This document shows positions 1-12,507 of a stretch of DNA of 64,000 nucleotides, piece by piece. Position 1 is the stretch's first letter, and each line of letters opens with the position of its first letter. The DNA is taken from assembly GCA_003427395.1 (NCBI GenBank), contig BFEA01000283.1, positions 29,349 through 93,348 of the forward strand, read 5' to 3'. The position numbers and the translations under genes are program-made. The notes beneath the pieces were generated by a model. It had not been told where the DNA came from. It did not search any database and saw only the letters and a program-made list of their open reading frames with translations. Source of the stretch: Chara braunii (taxonomy: Eukaryota; Streptophyta; Charophyceae; Charales; Characeae).

Positions 1-1596
1 TTCAAACTAAGGAGTGCGTGGCGGTTTCTTTGATTGTGCTAGGTGATCTGCTGTGTTAGGGAGTGCTTTGACCTTAGACAAACTCAGAGCATATGAAGGA
101 ACCTCTGCCTTTGGGTAGGGGGGGGCACTCACTAGCCAAAAAACCATTGACTCAACTAACGCAATCAAAAAAACCACCAAAGACTAGTAGGTGCGTGGCG
201 GTTTCTTTGATTGTGCTAGCTGATTTGGTGTGCTAGGGAGTGCTTTGACATTATACAAACTCTGAGAATATGACACTCACTTGTCTGAAAACCCTACCCA
301 CGCGTAGGGGTTCCTCCATATGCTCAAAGTTTGTCTAAGGTCAAAGCACTCCCTAGCACAACAGATCAGCTATCACAATCAAAGAAACCGCCACGCACCC
401 ACTAGTCTTTGGTATGTTTTTTGATTATGCTAGTTGAGCCAATGGTTGTTTGGCTAATGAGTGCCCCCCCTACCCAAAGGCAGAGGTTCCACCATATGCT
501 CAGAGTTTGTCTGAGGTCAAAGCACTAGCTGAGCCAATGTTGTTTTGGCTAGTGATAAGCATATGAAGGAACCTCTACCTTTGGGTAGGGGGGCACACTC
601 CCCTATCCAAAGGTAGACTCTACCCAGAGGCAGAGGTTCCTCCATATGCTCAGAGTTTGTCTAAGGCCAAAACACTCCCTAGTACAGCAGATCAGCTAGC
701 ACAATCAAATGAACCTTTGCCCGTGGGTAGGGTTTTATTGCTAGTGAGTGAGTGGCGGTTTCTTTGATTGTGCTAGCTGATCTATTGTGCTAGTGATGAG
801 CATATTGAGGAACCTCTGCCTTTGGGTAGGGGGGGGAACTCCCCTACCCTAAGGTACACCCTACCCACAGACAGAGGTTCCTCTGTATGATCAGAGTTTG
901 TCTAAGCTCAAAGAACTCACTAGTACAACAGATCAGCTAGCACAATCAAAGGAACCTCTGCCTATGGGTAGGGTTTTTTTGCTAGTGAGTGAGTGGCAGT
1001 TTCTTTGATTGTGCTAGCTAAGATAATGATTTTTTGGTTAGTGAGTGCATGGCGGTTTCTTAGATTGTGCTATCAAAAAGGGGGGCATATATTTTTTGTC
1101 TTTGGTGGTTTCTTTGATTGTGCTAGCTGAGCCAATGTTTTTTTTGGTAGTGAGTGCCCCCCCCTACCCAATAGCAAAGGTTCCTCCATATGCTCAGAGT
1201 TTGTCTAAGGTCAAAGCACTCCACAGCACAGCAGATCAACTAGCACAATCAAAGAAACCGCCACGCACTCACTAGACTTTGGTGGTTTCTCTGATTGTGC
1301 TAGTTGAGCCAATACTTTTTTGGCTAGTGACTGCCCCCCCTTACCCAAAGGCAGAGGTGCTATCCAAAAAAACATTGGCTCAGCTAGCACAATCAAAGTA
1401 ACCACCAAAGACCAAATAACCTACGCCCCCCTTTCAGCTAGCGCAATCAAAGAAACCGCCACGCACTCACTGGTCATAAAAACATTGGGGAAGCGAGCAC
1501 AATCAAAGAAACCACAGAAGACTGGTGAGTTCGTGACGGCTTATTTGATTGTGCTCGCTGAACCAATGTTTTTTTGGCTAGTGAGTGCCCCCACCC

Positions 1597-1652
1597 ACTA
1601 GAATACGCACTAGAAAGCAATGCCGATTAGAAACCCACTAGTAACCTACGCC
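1597..1652 (+). repeat. module D (CTAGAA-rich linker)
   Basis: A short segment with CACTAGAATACGCACTAGAA and AAGCAATGCC that belongs to neither the core unit nor module C. It joins a core unit to a 5'-truncated module C at CCCTTTTCGGCTCTGC. The same arrangement recurs near 17,411 (minus) and 49,793. Confidence 0.7.
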
Positions 1653-1756
1653 CTTTTCGGCTCTGCTTCGACATCGACTCGACTCCTACTTCATCGACGT
1701 CATCAACCACCTCGACGACTTCATCCATCGTCTTCACTTCAGCTATAGGCTTCAGG
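1653..1756 (+). repeat. module C copy, 5'-truncated
   Basis: It starts in the TTGCGGCTCTGC part of the cassette, where module D is fused, and runs to the CTAG at 1,757. It has a variant 3' part (ATCGTCTTCACTTCAGCTATAGG). Confidence 0.75.
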
Positions 1757-2222
1757 CTAGTGAGTGTCCCCCCCGACCCACACGCAGAGGTTCTTCCATA
1801 TGCTCAGAGTTTGTCTAAGGTCAAAGTACTCCCTAGCACAAAAGATCAGCTACCACAATCAAAGAAACCGCCACGAACTCACTTGTATTTGGTGGTTTCT
1901 TTGATTGTGCTAGTTCAGCCAATGTTTTTTTCCCTAGTGATAAGCATTTGGAGGAACCTCTGCCTGTGGGTAGGTTTTTTTGGCTAGTGAGTGTGTGGCA
2001 GTTTCTTTGATTGTGCTAGCTGATCCGTTGTACCTGGGAGTGCTTTGACCTTAGACAAACTCTGAGCATATGGAGGAACCTCTGCCTTTAGAGAGGGGGG
2101 GCCACTCACTAGCTCAACTATGTGAGCATGTGGAGGAACCTCTGCCTTTGGGTGGGGGGGGGCACTCACTTGTCTTTGGTGGTTTGTTTGATTGTTCTAG
2201 CTGAGCCAATGTCAAAGCACTC

Positions 2223-2377
2223 TGCTCACACCATGAGGTACTCCATCATCAACTCCTCTTCAGAATGTCAGCGTTTTGTGGCTCTGCTTCGACATCGACT
2301 TGACTCCTACTTCATCGACGTCATCGACCACCTCGATGACTTCATCCATCTTCTTGACTTCAGCTATTCGCTTCAGG
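2223..2377 (+). repeat. module C, full length (155 bp)
   Basis: First half of a double-C composite. It lies between a GCACTC left end and a mutated right CTAG (CAAG). Confidence 0.85.
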
Positions 2378-2414
2378 CAAGTCAGTGCCCCCCCCTACCA
2401 ACCGACACAGGTTC

Positions 2415-2536
2415 CTCTTCAGGATGTCAGCGTTCTGGGGCTCTGCTTCGACATCGACTCGATTCCTACTTCATCGACGTCATCGACCACCTCGACGACT
2501 TCATCCATCTTCTTGACTTCAGTTATTGGTTTGAGG
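2415..2536 (+). repeat. module C, second copy of the double-C composite
   Basis: Joined to the preceding copy through CCCCCCTACC...GGTTCC directly fused to TCTTCAGGATGTCAG, so the first ~33 bp of the cassette is missing. The same fusion occurs at 30,004, 34,133 and 40,224 (+) and at about 16,560, 22,620 and 55,641 (minus). Confidence 0.85.
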
Positions 2537-2612
2537 CTAGTGAGTGCCCCCCCCTACCCATAGGCACAGGTTATTCCATATGCTCAGAGTTTTTCTAAGG
2601 TAAAAACACTCC

Positions 2613-2790
2613 CTAGCACAGCAGATCAGCTAGCACAATCAAAGAAACCGCCACGCACTCACTAGTCTTTGGTGGTTTCTTTGATTGCGTTAGCTGAGCC
2701 TATGTTTTTTTTTGCTGGTGAGTGCCCCCCCGTACCCAAAGGCAGAGGTTCCTCCATATGCTCAGAGTTTGTCTAAGGTAAAAGCACTCC
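2613..2790 (+). repeat. example of an intact B-orientation core unit (178 bp)
   Basis: It runs from CTAGCACAGCAG to the base before the next CTAC(A)ACAGG. In order it holds the CAGCAGATCAG spacer, the CACAATCAAAGAAACCGCC arm, the GGTTTCTTTGATTG arm, the poly-T segment after GAGCC, the poly-C/CCCAAAGGCAGAGG segment and GTCTAAGG. Confidence 0.85.
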
Positions 2791-2905
2791 CTACAACAGG
2801 AGATCACGTAGTACAATCAAAGGAACCTCCACGCACTCACAAGTTTTTGGTGGTTTCTTTAATTGTGCTAGCTGAGCCAATGTTTTTTTGGCTAGTGAGT
2901 GCCGC

Positions 2906-2960
2906 CCCCTACCCAAAGGCAGACCCTACCCAAAGGCAGACCCTACCCAAAGGCATAGGT
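2906..2960 (+). repeat. 17-bp iteration within the unit (3 copies)
   Basis: CCCTACCCAAAGGCAGA is present three times head to tail where a standard unit has one copy. Similar triplets lie at 11,340-11,395 and 13,647-13,695, and in A orientation at 10,277-10,322. Confidence 0.85.
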
Positions 2961-4627
2961 TCCTCCATATGCTCAGAGTTTAGCAGCTAGCACAATCAAA
3001 GAAACCACCAAAGACTAGTGAGTGCGTGGCGTCTTCTTTGATTGTGCTAGCCGAGCCAATGTGTTTTTGGCTAGTAAGTGCCCCCACCCACCCAAAGGCA
3101 TAGGTTCTTCCATATGCTCAAAGTTTGTCTAATGTCTAAGCACTCCCTAGCACAGCAAATCATTTCGCACAATCAAAGAAACCGCCACGCAGTCACTAGT
3201 CTTTGGATGTTTCTTTGATTGTGCTAGTTGAACCAATGTTTTTTTGGCTAGTGAGTGCCCCCCTGAACCCAAAGGCAGAGTTTCCTCCATATGCTTAGAG
3301 TTTGTTTAAGGTCAAAGCACTCCCTAACACAACAGATCAGCTAGCACAATCAAAGAAACTGCCACGCATTCACTAGTCTTTGGTGGTTTCTTTGATTGTA
3401 CTAGCATAGCCTATGTTTTTTTGGCTAGTGAGTGCCACACCCAACCCAAAGGCAGACCCTACCCAAAGGCAGAGGTTCCTCCATATGCTCATCACTAACC
3501 AACCTTAGACAAACTCTGAGCATATAGAGGAACCTCTGCGTGTGGGTAGGGTCAGCCTTTGGGTAGGGGGGGCACTCACTAGCCAAAAAAACCTACCCAC
3601 AGGCAGAGGTTCCTCCATATGCTCATCACTAGCCAAAAAAACATTGGCTCAACTAGCACAATCAAAGAAACTACCAAAAACTAGTGAATGTGTGGCGGTT
3701 CCTTTTTTTGTGCTAGCAGATCTGCTCTGCTAGGGAGTGTTTTGACCTTAGACAAACTCTGAGCGTATGGAGGAACCTCTGACAACCTGAAGTACGAGAT
3801 GGTGTGAGCAGAGTGCTTTGACCTTAGACAAACTCTAAGCATATGGAGGAACCTCTACCTTTCGGTAGGGGGGGGCATTCACTAGCCAAACAAATATTGG
3901 CTCAGCTAGCACAATCAAAGAAACCACCAAAGACTAGTGAGTGCCCCCTCCCACCCAAAGGCAAAGGTTCCTCCATATGCTCAGATAGTTGAGCCAATGT
4001 TTTCTTCGGTTAATGAGTACCCCCCCCTACCCTAAGGAAGAGGTTCCTCCATATGCTCAGAGTTTTTCTTAGGTAAAAACAATACCTAGCACTGCAGATC
4101 ACCTAGCACAATGAAAGAAACCTTCACGCACTCACTAGTCTTTGGTGTTTTTTTTTTATTGTGCTAGCTGATTTGCTAGTGAGTGCCCCCCTCTACCCAA
4201 AGGGAGAGGTTCCTCCATATGCTCAGAGTTTGTCTAAGGTCAAAGCACTTGCTAGCACAACAGACCAGCTAGCACAATCAAAGAAACCGTCGCGCATTCA
4301 CTAGTGTTTAGTGGTTTCTTTGATTGTGCGAGTTGAGCCAATGTTTTTTTGGCTAGTGATGAGCATATAAGAAACCTCTGCCTGTGGGTAGGGTTTTTCG
4401 GCTAGTGAGTGCCTGGCGGTTTCTTTGATTGTGCGAGATGAGTTGTTGTGCTAAGAGTGCTTTGACCTTATATAAACTATGAGCATATTGAGGAACCTCT
4501 GCCTTTGGGCCACGCACTCACTAGTCGTTAGTGGTTTGTTTGATTGTGCTAACTGAGCCAATGTTTTTTTGGCTAGTGAGTGCCCCCCTCTACCCAAAGG
4601 TAGAGTTTGTCTAAGGTCAAAGCACTC

Positions 4628-4782
4628 TGCTCATACTTTTAGGTACTCCATCATCAGCTCTTCTTCAGGATGAAAGTATTTTGCGGCTATGATTCGACAT
4701 TGACTCAATTCCTACTTCATCGACGTCATCGACCACCTCGACGACTTCATCTATCTTCTTGACTTCAGCTATTTGCTTCAAG
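4628..4782 (+). repeat. module C, full length, GATGAAAG variant
   Basis: A 155-bp cassette with CAGGATGAAAGTATTTTGC in place of GATGTCAGCG, matching the copy at 32,679. Confidence 0.85.
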
Positions 4783-5216
4783 CTAGTGAGTGCCCTCCCC
4801 TACCCACACGCAGAGGTTCCTCCATATGCTCAGAGTTTGTCTAAGGTCAAAGCACTCCCTAGCACAGCAGATCAACCAGCACAATCAATGAAACCGCCAC
4901 GCACTCACTAGTCTTTGGTGGTTTCTTGGATTGTCTAAAGGTTCCTCCATATGCTTCGAGTTTGTCAAAGGTCAAAGCACAACCTGGCAGTGCAAATCAG
5001 CTAGCACAATCAAAGAAACCGCCACGCACTAACTAGCCAAAAAACCCTACCTTCAGGTAGAGGTTCCTCCATATGCTCATCACTAGCCAAAAAAACAGTG
5101 GCTCAACCAAAGACTAGTGAGTGCATGGCGATTTCTTTGATTGTGCTTGTTGATTTGTTATGCCACCAAAGACTAGTGAGTGCCCCCCTCCACCCAAAGG
5201 CAGAGGTTCTCACTAC

Positions 5217-5253
5217 TCCATCCATCTTCTTGACTTCAGCTATTGGCTTCAGG
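5217..5253 (+). repeat. module C 3' remnant
   Basis: Only the CATCCATCTTCTTGACTTC...GGCTTCAGG end survives. It precedes the CTAG at 5,254. Confidence 0.7.
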
Positions 5254-5955
5254 CTAGTGAGTGCCCCCCCCTCCCCAAAGGCAGAGCTTCCTCAATATGC
5301 TTAGAGTTTGTCTAAGGCCAAAGCACTCCCTAGACAACATATCATCTAGCACAATCAAAGAATTTGCCAGGCACTTGCTAGTCTTTGGTGTTTTCTTTGA
5401 TTGCGTCAGCTGAGCCAATGTTTTTTTGCCTAGTGAGTGCCCCCCCCTACCCAAAGGCAGACCCTACCCAAAGGCAGAGGTTCCTCCATATGCTCAGAGT
5501 TTGTCTTAGGTCAAAGCACTCCCTAGCAGAGCAGATCAACTAGCACAATCAAGGAAACCGCCACGCATTCACTAGTCTTGGGTGGTTTCTCTGATTGTGT
5601 TAGTTGAGCCAATGTTTCTTTAGCTATTGAGTGCCCCCCACCCCCAAAGGCAGACGTTTCTCCATTTGCTCAGATAGTTGTTTCGGCTAGTGACTGCCCC
5701 CGCCTACCCAAAGGAAAACCCTACCCAAAGGCATAGGTTCCTCCATATGCTCAGAGTTTATGTAAGGTCAAAGCACTCCCTAGCACAGCAGATCAGCTAG
5801 CACAATCAAAGAAACTGCCACGCATTCACTAGTCTTTGGTGGTTTCTTTGATTGTGCTAGCTGAGCCAATGTTTTTTTGGCTAGTGAGTGCCCCCCCCTA
5901 CCCAACGGCAGAGGTTCCTCCATATGCTCAGAGTTTGTCTAAGGTCAAAGCACTC

Positions 5956-6110
5956 TACTGACACCATCAGGTACTCCATCATTAACTCTTCTTTAGGATG
6001 TCCGCGTTTTGCGGCTCTGCTTCGACATCGACTCGACTTAGACTTCATCGACGTCATCGACCACCTTGACGACTTCATCCATCTTCTTGACTTCAGCTAT
6101 TGGCTTCAGA
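5956..6110 (+). repeat. module C, full length
   Basis: A 155-bp copy, closely followed by an inverted partial copy (6,158-6,234), so the two face each other across a short poly-C/poly-G spacer. Confidence 0.85.
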
Positions 6111-6157
6111 CTAGTAAGTGCCTCCCCCTACACCCACGCAGAGGGGGCTCTCACTAG

Positions 6158-6234
6158 CCTGAAGCCAATAGCTAAAGTCAGGAAGATGGATGAAGTCGTC
6201 GAGGTGGTCGAAGACGTTGATGAAGTAGGAGTTG
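6158..6234 (-). repeat. module C, partial, inverted partner of the preceding copy
   Basis: It begins after the CTAG at 6,154 and stops abruptly at GAGTTGGGTCTTTGGTAACC. The same truncation is seen at 34,301-34,380. Confidence 0.8.
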
Positions 6235-6931
6235 GGTCTTTGGTAACCTTAGACAAACTCTAAGCATATGCAGGAACCTCTGCCTTTAGGTAGGGGGGGG
6301 CACTGACTAGCCAAAGAAAAATTGGCTCAGCTAGCACAATTAAAGAAACCACCAAAGACTATTGAGTGTATGGCGTAGTTTGTCTAAGGTGAAAACACTC
6401 TCTAGCACATCAGATCATCTAGCACAATTAAAGAGACCGCCACGCTTTCACTAGTCTTTGGATGTTTCTTTGATTGTGCTAGCTGAGCCAATGTTTTTTT
6501 GGCTAGTGAGTGCCCCCCCCTACCCAAAGGCATACCCTACCCAAAGGTAGAGGTTCCTCCGTATGCTCAAAGTTTGTCTAAGGTCAAAGCACTCCCTAGC
6601 ACAACAAATCAGCTAGCACAATCAAAGAAACCACCACGCATTCACTAGTCTTTGTTGGTTTCTTTGATTGTGCTCACTGAGCCAATGTTTTTTTGGCTAG
6701 TGAGTAACCCCCCCTACCCAAAGTCATAGGTTCCTCCATATGCTCAGATAGTTGAGCCAATGTTTTTTATCGGCTAGTGAGTGCCCCCCCCTACCTAAAG
6801 GCAGACCCTACCCAAAGGCAGAGGTTCCTCCATATGCGCAGAGTTTGTCAAAGGTCAAAGCACTCCCTAGAACAGCAGATCAGCCTTGTGAGAAGATCTT
6901 CTGCCTTTGGGTAGGGGGGGGCACTCACTAG

Positions 6932-6970
6932 CCTGAAGCCAATAGCTGAAGTCAAGAAGATGGATGAAGT
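6932..6970 (-). repeat. module C remnant
   Basis: Only the CCTGAAGCCAATAGC...GATGGATGAAG end remains. Equivalent remnants lie at 35,073 and 36,366. Confidence 0.75.
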
Positions 6971-7152
6971 AGTGAGAACCTCTGCCTTTGGGTGGGCGGG
7001 GGCACTCACTGGTCTTTGGTGGTTTCTTTGATTGTGCTAGCTGAGCCAATGTTTTTTTGGCTAGTGAGTGCCCCCCCATTCCCAAAGGCAGACGCTACCC
7101 AAAGGCAGAGGTTCCTCCATATGCTAAGGGTTTGTCTAAGGTCAAAACACTC

Positions 7153-7243
7153 TGCTCACACCATCAGTTAGTCCATCATCAGCTCTTCTTCGACCCTCTC
7201 GACGACTTCATCCATCTTTTTGACTTCAGCTATTGGCTTCAGG
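7153..7243 (+). repeat. module C with a 64-bp internal deletion (91 bp)
   Basis: CTCTTCTTC is fused directly to GACC(C/A)(T/C)CTCGACGAC, removing the middle of the cassette. The same fusion occurs at 35,295-35,385 and 36,587-36,677, a diagnostic shared breakpoint. Confidence 0.85.
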
Positions 7244-7487
7244 CTAGTGAGTGCCCTACCCTACCCAGAGGCAAAGGTTCCTCCATATGCTCCCTAGCAC
7301 AGCAGAGCAGCTAGCAGAATCAACAGAAACATATCCTCACACTAGTTTGTCTAAGGTCAAAGCACTTACCAGCACAGCAGATCAGCGAGCACAATCAAAG
7401 AAACCGCCACTCACTCACTAGTCTTTGGTGATTTCTTTGATTGTGCTAGCTCATCTGCTGTTTTACGGAGTGCTTTGACCTTAGACA

Positions 7488-7560
7488 AAATCAGCCAATG
7501 TTTTTACCATAGTAAAAGGAAATATGTACCCACAGGCAAAGGTTCCTAGTTTGTCTAAAG
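7488..7560 (+). repeat. module E (TTTTTACCATAG junction)
   Basis: GACAAAATCAGCC is fused to AATGTTTTTACCATAG and GGAAATATGTACCCAC, a sequence absent from ordinary units. It recurs at 35,597-35,660, 36,925-36,990 and 41,808-41,850. Confidence 0.75.
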
Positions 7561-7838
7561 TCAAAGCACTCCCTAGCACAACAAATCACCTAGCACAATC
7601 AAAGAAACCTTCACGCACTCACTAGTCTTTGCCGGTTTCTTTGATTGCGCTAGCTGATCTGCTGTGCTAGGGAGTGCTTTGACCTTAGATAAACTCTGAG
7701 CATATAGAGGAACCTCTGCCTTTGGGTAGGGGGGGGCACTCACTAGCCAAAAAAACATTGGCTCAGCTAGCACGATCAAAAAAATCACCAAAGACTAGTG
7801 AGTTTCTCCATATGCTCAGAGTTTGTCTCAAAACACTC

Positions 7839-7993
7839 TGCTCACACCATCAGATACTCCATCATCAGCTCTTCTTCACGATGTCAGCGTTTTGCGGCTC
7901 TCCTTAGACATCGACTCGACACCTACTTCATCGACGTCATCGACCACCTCGACGACTTCATTCATTTTCTTGACTTCAGCTATTGGCTTCATG
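7839..7993 (+). repeat. module C, full length
   Basis: A 155-bp copy ending GCTTCATG before the CTAG. The TTCATG variant is shared with 37,290-37,444. Confidence 0.85.
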
Positions 7994-8779
7994 CTAGTAA
8001 GGGCCCCCCCCTACCCACAGGCAGAGGTTCCTCTATTTGCTCAGAGTATGTCTAAGGTCAAAGCACTCTCTAGCACAACAGATTATCTAGCACAATCAAA
8101 GAAACCGCAACGCACTCACTAGCCTTTTATGGTTTCTTTGATTGTGCTAGCTGAGCCAATGTTTTTTTGGGTAGTGAGTGCCCCCCCTACCCACAGGGAG
8201 AGGTTCCTCCATATGCTCAGAATTTCTCTAAGGTCAATGCACTCCCTAGCACAGAAGATCATGTAGCACATGCAAAGAATCCGCCACGCACTCACTAGTG
8301 TGAAAACCCTACCCACAGGCAGAGGTTCCTCCATATGCTCACAGTTTGTCGCGGTAGGGTCTGCCTTAGGGTAGGGGGGTCACTCACTAGCCAAAAGAAC
8401 ATTTTCTCAGCTAGCGCAATCAAAGAAACCACCAAAGACTTGTGAGTGTCTTTCCCCACCCAAAGGCAGGGGTTCCTCCACGTGCTCAGATAGTTGAGCA
8501 TATGTTTTTTTTGGCTAGCGAGTGTCCCCCCTACCCAGAGGTAGAGGTTCCTTCATATGCTTAGAGTTTGTCTAATGTCAAAACACTCCCTATCACAGCA
8601 GATCAGCTAGCACAATCAAAGAAACCGCCATATGCTCCGAGTTTTGACTGTGCTAGCTGAGCCAATGTTTTTTTCGGTTAGGGAATGCTTTGACCTTAGC
8701 CAAACTCTAAGCATTTGGAGGAACCTCTGCCTTTGGGTAGAGGGGGACTCTCACTAGCCGAAAAAAACATCGGCGCAAC

Positions 8780-8826
8780 TCTCGACGACTCCATCCATCT
8801 TCTTGACTTCAGCTATTGGCTTCAGG
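8780..8826 (+). repeat. module C 3' remnant
   Basis: It starts at CTCGACGACTCC and runs to the CTAG at 8,827. Confidence 0.7.
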
Positions 8827-8961
8827 CTAGTGAGTGTCCCCCCCTACCCAAAGGTAGAGGTTCCTTCATATGCTCAGAGATGACCAGAGTGTTTTGACCT
8901 TAGACAAACTCTGAGGATATGGAGGAACCCCTGCCTATGGGTAGGGGGGGGCACTCACTAG

Positions 8962-9111
8962 CCTGAAACCAATAGCTGAAGTCAAAAAGATGGATGACGT
9001 CGTCGAGGTGGTCGATGACATCGATGAAGAAGAGCTGAAGTCAAAAAGATGGATGACGAGTCGATAACGAAGCACAACTGCAAAATGCAAACATCATGAA
9101 GAAGAGCTGAA
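8962..9111 (-). repeat. module C, rearranged
   Basis: It contains an internal partial duplication (CTGAAGTCAAAAAGATGG occurs twice, about 67 bp apart) and the AAGCACAACTGCAAAA variant also seen at 35,874-36,004. Confidence 0.75.
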
Positions 9112-9170
9112 GAGTTTGCCTAAGGTCAAAGCACTCCCTAGCACAATCAAAGAAACCGTCACGCATAGGA

Positions 9171-12100
9171 AGAGGTTTTTTTGATCAGTGAGTGCCCCCC
9201 CTTACCCACAGGCAAAGGTTCCTCCATATGCTCAGAGTATTTCTAAGGTCAAAGCACTCCCCAACATAAAAGATCAACTAGCACAATCAAAGAAACCGCC
9301 ACACACTCATCAGTCCTTGGTGTTTTCTTTGATAGTGCTAGCTGAGCCAATGTTTTTTTGGCTAGTGAGTGCCCCCCCCTACCCACAGGCAAAGGTTCTT
9401 CCATATGCTCATCACTAGCAAAAAAATATGCTGTGCTAGGGAATGCTTTGACCTTACAGAAACTCTGAGCATATGGAGGAACCTCTGCCTTTGGGTAGGG
9501 GGGGGAAGTCCCACATTGGCTCGGCTATCACAATCAAAGAAACCACCAACGACTAATGAGTGTGTGGGGGTTTCTTTGATTGTGCTAGATGATCTGTTGT
9601 GCTAGGTAGTGCTTTAACCTTAGACGGACTTTGAGCATATGGAGGAACCTCTGCCTTTGGGTAAGGTCTGCCTTTGGGTAGGGGGGGGGCACTAACTAGC
9701 CAAAAAACATTGTGTAAGCTAGCACAATCAAAGAAATCACCAAAGACTTGTGAGTGCGTGGCCGTTTTCTTGATTGTGCTAGATGATCTACTGTGCTAGG
9801 GAGTGCTTTGACCTTAAACAAACTCTGAGGATATGGAGGAAACTCTACCTTTAGTAAGGGGGGGACCCTCACTAGCCAAAAAAACATTGGCTCAACTAGC
9901 ACAATCAAAGAAACCACCAAAGACTAGTGAGTGCGTGACGGTTTTTTTATTTTGTACTAGCTGATCTGCTGTGCTAGGGAGTGCTTTGACCTTTGACGAA
10001 CTTAGAGCATATAGAGGAACCTCTGTCTTTGGGTAGAGGGGGGCACTCACTAACCAAGAAAACATTGGCTCAACTATCTATGCATATGGATAAACCTCTG
10101 GCTTTGGGTAACGGGGGGGCACTTACTAGCGAAAAAAACATTGGCTCCGCTAGCACAATGAAAGAAAACACCAAAGACTAGTGAGTGCGTGGCGGTTTCT
10201 TTGATTGTGCTTGATGATCTGTTGTGCTGGGGAGTGCTTTGACCTTAGACAAACTCTGAGCATATGTAGGAACCTCCCTTAGGGTAGGGTCTGCCTTAGG
10301 GTAGGGTCTGCCTTAGGGGAGGGAGGAGCACTCACTAACCAAAAAAACATTGGCTCAGCTAGCACAATTAAAGAAACCATCAATGACTAGTGAGTGCGTA
10401 GCGGTTTATTGTGCTAGGTGATCGTTGTGCTAGGGAGTGCTTTCCCTTAGACTAGTGAGTGAGTGGCAGTTTCCTTGATTGTCCTAGCTGATCTGCTGTG
10501 CTAGGGACTGCTTTGACCTTAAACAAACTCAGAGCATATGGAGGAACCTCTACCGTTGGGTAGGGGGGGGCACTCACTGGCCAAGAAAACATTGGCTCTG
10601 CTAGTACAATCAAAGAAACCACCAAAGACAAAAAAAACTACGCCCCCCTTTCAGCTAGCACAATCAAAGAAACCGCCACGCACTCACTACCCCAAAAAAC
10701 ATTGGCTCAGCTAGCACAATCAAAGAAACATCGAAAGACTAGTGAGTGAGTGGCGGTTTATTTGATTGTGCTAGATGATCTTGGCTAGTGATGAGCATAT
10801 GGAGGAACCTCTACCTGTGAGAGTGCTTTGCCCTTAGACAAACTCTCAGCATATAGAGGAACCTCTGCCTGTGGGTAGGGAGGGGCACTGATTTTTTCAG
10901 GCTAGATAGTACCCCCCCCTACCCAAAGGGAAAGGTTCCTCCATATGCTCAGAGTTTGTCTAAGGTAAGAGCACAACCTAGCATAGAGATCAACTAGCAC
11001 AATCAAAGAATCCGCCACACACTCACTAGTCTTTGGTGGTTTCTTTGATTGTGCTAGTCAGGACAACGTTTTTTTGGCTAGTAAAAAAAACATAAGCTCA
11101 ACTACAACAATCAAAGAAACCACAAAAAACTAGTGGGTGCGTGGCGGTTTCTTTGATTATGCTAGCTGATCTGCTGTGCTCGGGAGGGCTTTGACCTTGG
11201 ACAAACTCTGACCATATGGAGGAACCTTTGCCTGTGGGTAGGGGGGGGCACTTTTTGGCTTCGGGCTAGTGAGTGCCCTTCCCTACCCACAGGCAGAGGT
11301 TCATCCATATTCTCAGAGTTTGTCTAAGGTCAAAGCACTCCCCCCCAACCCAAAGGTAGACCCTACCCAAAGCCAGACCCTACCCAAAGCCAGAGGTTCC
11401 TCTATATGCTCAGAGTTTCTCTAAGGTCAAAGCACTCTCTAGCACAGCAAACCATCCAGCACAATCAAAGAAACCGCCACGCACTCACTAGTCTTTGGTG
11501 TTTTCTTTGATTGTCCTAGCTGAGCCAATGTTTTTTTGGCTAGTGAGCGTCCCCCCCTACCCAAAGGCAGAGGTTCCTTCATATGCTCAGAGTTTGTCTA
11601 ACGTCAAAGCACTCCCTAGCACGGTAGATCAGCTAGCAGAATCAAAGAAACCGCCACACACTCACTAGTCTTTGGTGGTTTCTTTGATTGTGCTAATTGA
11701 GCCAGTGTTTTTTTGGCTAGTGATGAGCATATGGAGGAACCTCTGCCTGTGGGTAGGGTTTTTTGGGTAGTGATTACGTGGCGTTTTTTTTTTATTGTGT
11801 TAGCTGATCTGCTGTACCAGGACCTCCATATGCTCAGAGTTTGTCTAAGGTCAAAGCACTCCCTGGTACAACACATCAGCTAGCACAATCAAAGAAACCG
11901 CCACGCCCTCGATGGTCTTTGGTGGTTTCTTTGATTGTGCTAGTAAAGCCAATGTTTTTTTGGTTAGTGATGAGCGTGGCTGTTTCTTTAATTGTGCTCG
12001 TTGATCTGTTGTGCTAGGGAGTGCTTTGACCTTATACAAACTCTAGGCATATGGAGGAAACTCAGCCTGTGGCCATCATTTACTCCATCATCAACTCTTC

Positions 12101-12507
12101 TCCAGGATGTCAGCGTTTTGCGGCTCTGCTTCGACATCGGCTCGACTCCTACTTCATCGACAACATCGACCACCTCGACGACTTCATCCATCTTCTTAAC
12201 TTCAGCTATTGGCTTCAGGCTAGTGAGTGTCCCCCCCTACCCACAGGTAGAGGTTCCTCCATATGCTTAGAGTGTGTATAAGGTCAAAGCACTCCCTAGC
12301 ACAACAGATCAGCTAGCAGAATCAAAGAAACCGCCATGCACAGACTAGTCTTTGGTGGTTTCTTTGATTGTGCTAGCTGAGCCAATGGTTTTTTGGCTAG
12401 TGATGAGCCACACACTCAGTACTTTGTGCTGGTTTCTTTGATTGTGCTAGCTGAGCCAATGTTTTTTTGGCTAGTGAGTGCCCCCCCCGTACCTAAAGGC
12501 AGACCCT
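9171..12507. repeat. 177-bp CTAG satellite array, largely A orientation
   Basis: Between about 9,440 and 10,900 most units read GGAGTGCTTTGACCTTAGAC on the + strand; B units predominate on either side. The 17-bp iteration is at 10,277-10,322 (A) and 11,340-11,395 (B). There is no gene in this stretch. Confidence 0.88.
12073..12219 (+). repeat. module C, nearly full length
   Basis: The left end is fused to GAGGAAACTCAGCCTGTGGC instead of GCACTC, so the first ~8 bp are missing. Confidence 0.8.

Larger units (their letters stand above)
1..2215. repeat. 177-bp CTAG satellite array, mixed orientation
   Basis: Degenerate copies of the core unit, with A and B orientation alternating within a few hundred bases. 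A-type stretches (GAGCATATGGAGGAACCTCTGCC) and B-type stretches (GGCAGAGGTTCCTCCATATG) are both present in the first kilobase. One module F junction lies near 1,400 and a module D plus truncated module C composite at 1,597-1,756. No ORF here resembles a real gene: the 60-90 codon frames are translations of the unit. Confidence 0.9.
2216..9170 (+). repeat. segmental duplication block A
   Basis: A colinear series of variant junctions is shared in the same order with block B (29,810-38,480): a double module C (2,223/29,816); a CCCACCCACCC run followed by a GATGTTTCTTTG variant (3,090/30,668); CTCATCACTA joined to CCAACCTTAGA (3,487/31,078); module C with GATGAAAG in place of GATGTCAG (4,669/32,719); GTCTAAAGGTTCC (4,934/32,891); TGCCACCAAAGACTA (5,160/33,314); CTTTGGTAACCTTAGAC (6,238/34,381); GAAGATCTTCTGCC (6,892/35,033); a 91-bp deleted module C (7,153/35,295); TTTTTACCATAG (7,500/35,607); GTTTGTCGCG (8,344/38,335). 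Identity is visibly well below 100%, so the duplication is old. Confidence 0.8.

Noticed and set aside
2906-2960. Telomere-like CCCTACCC runs
   Set aside because: The plant telomere unit is CCCTAAA. Here the motif is CCCTACCCAAAGG inside a longer unit, with no perfect telomeric tract.
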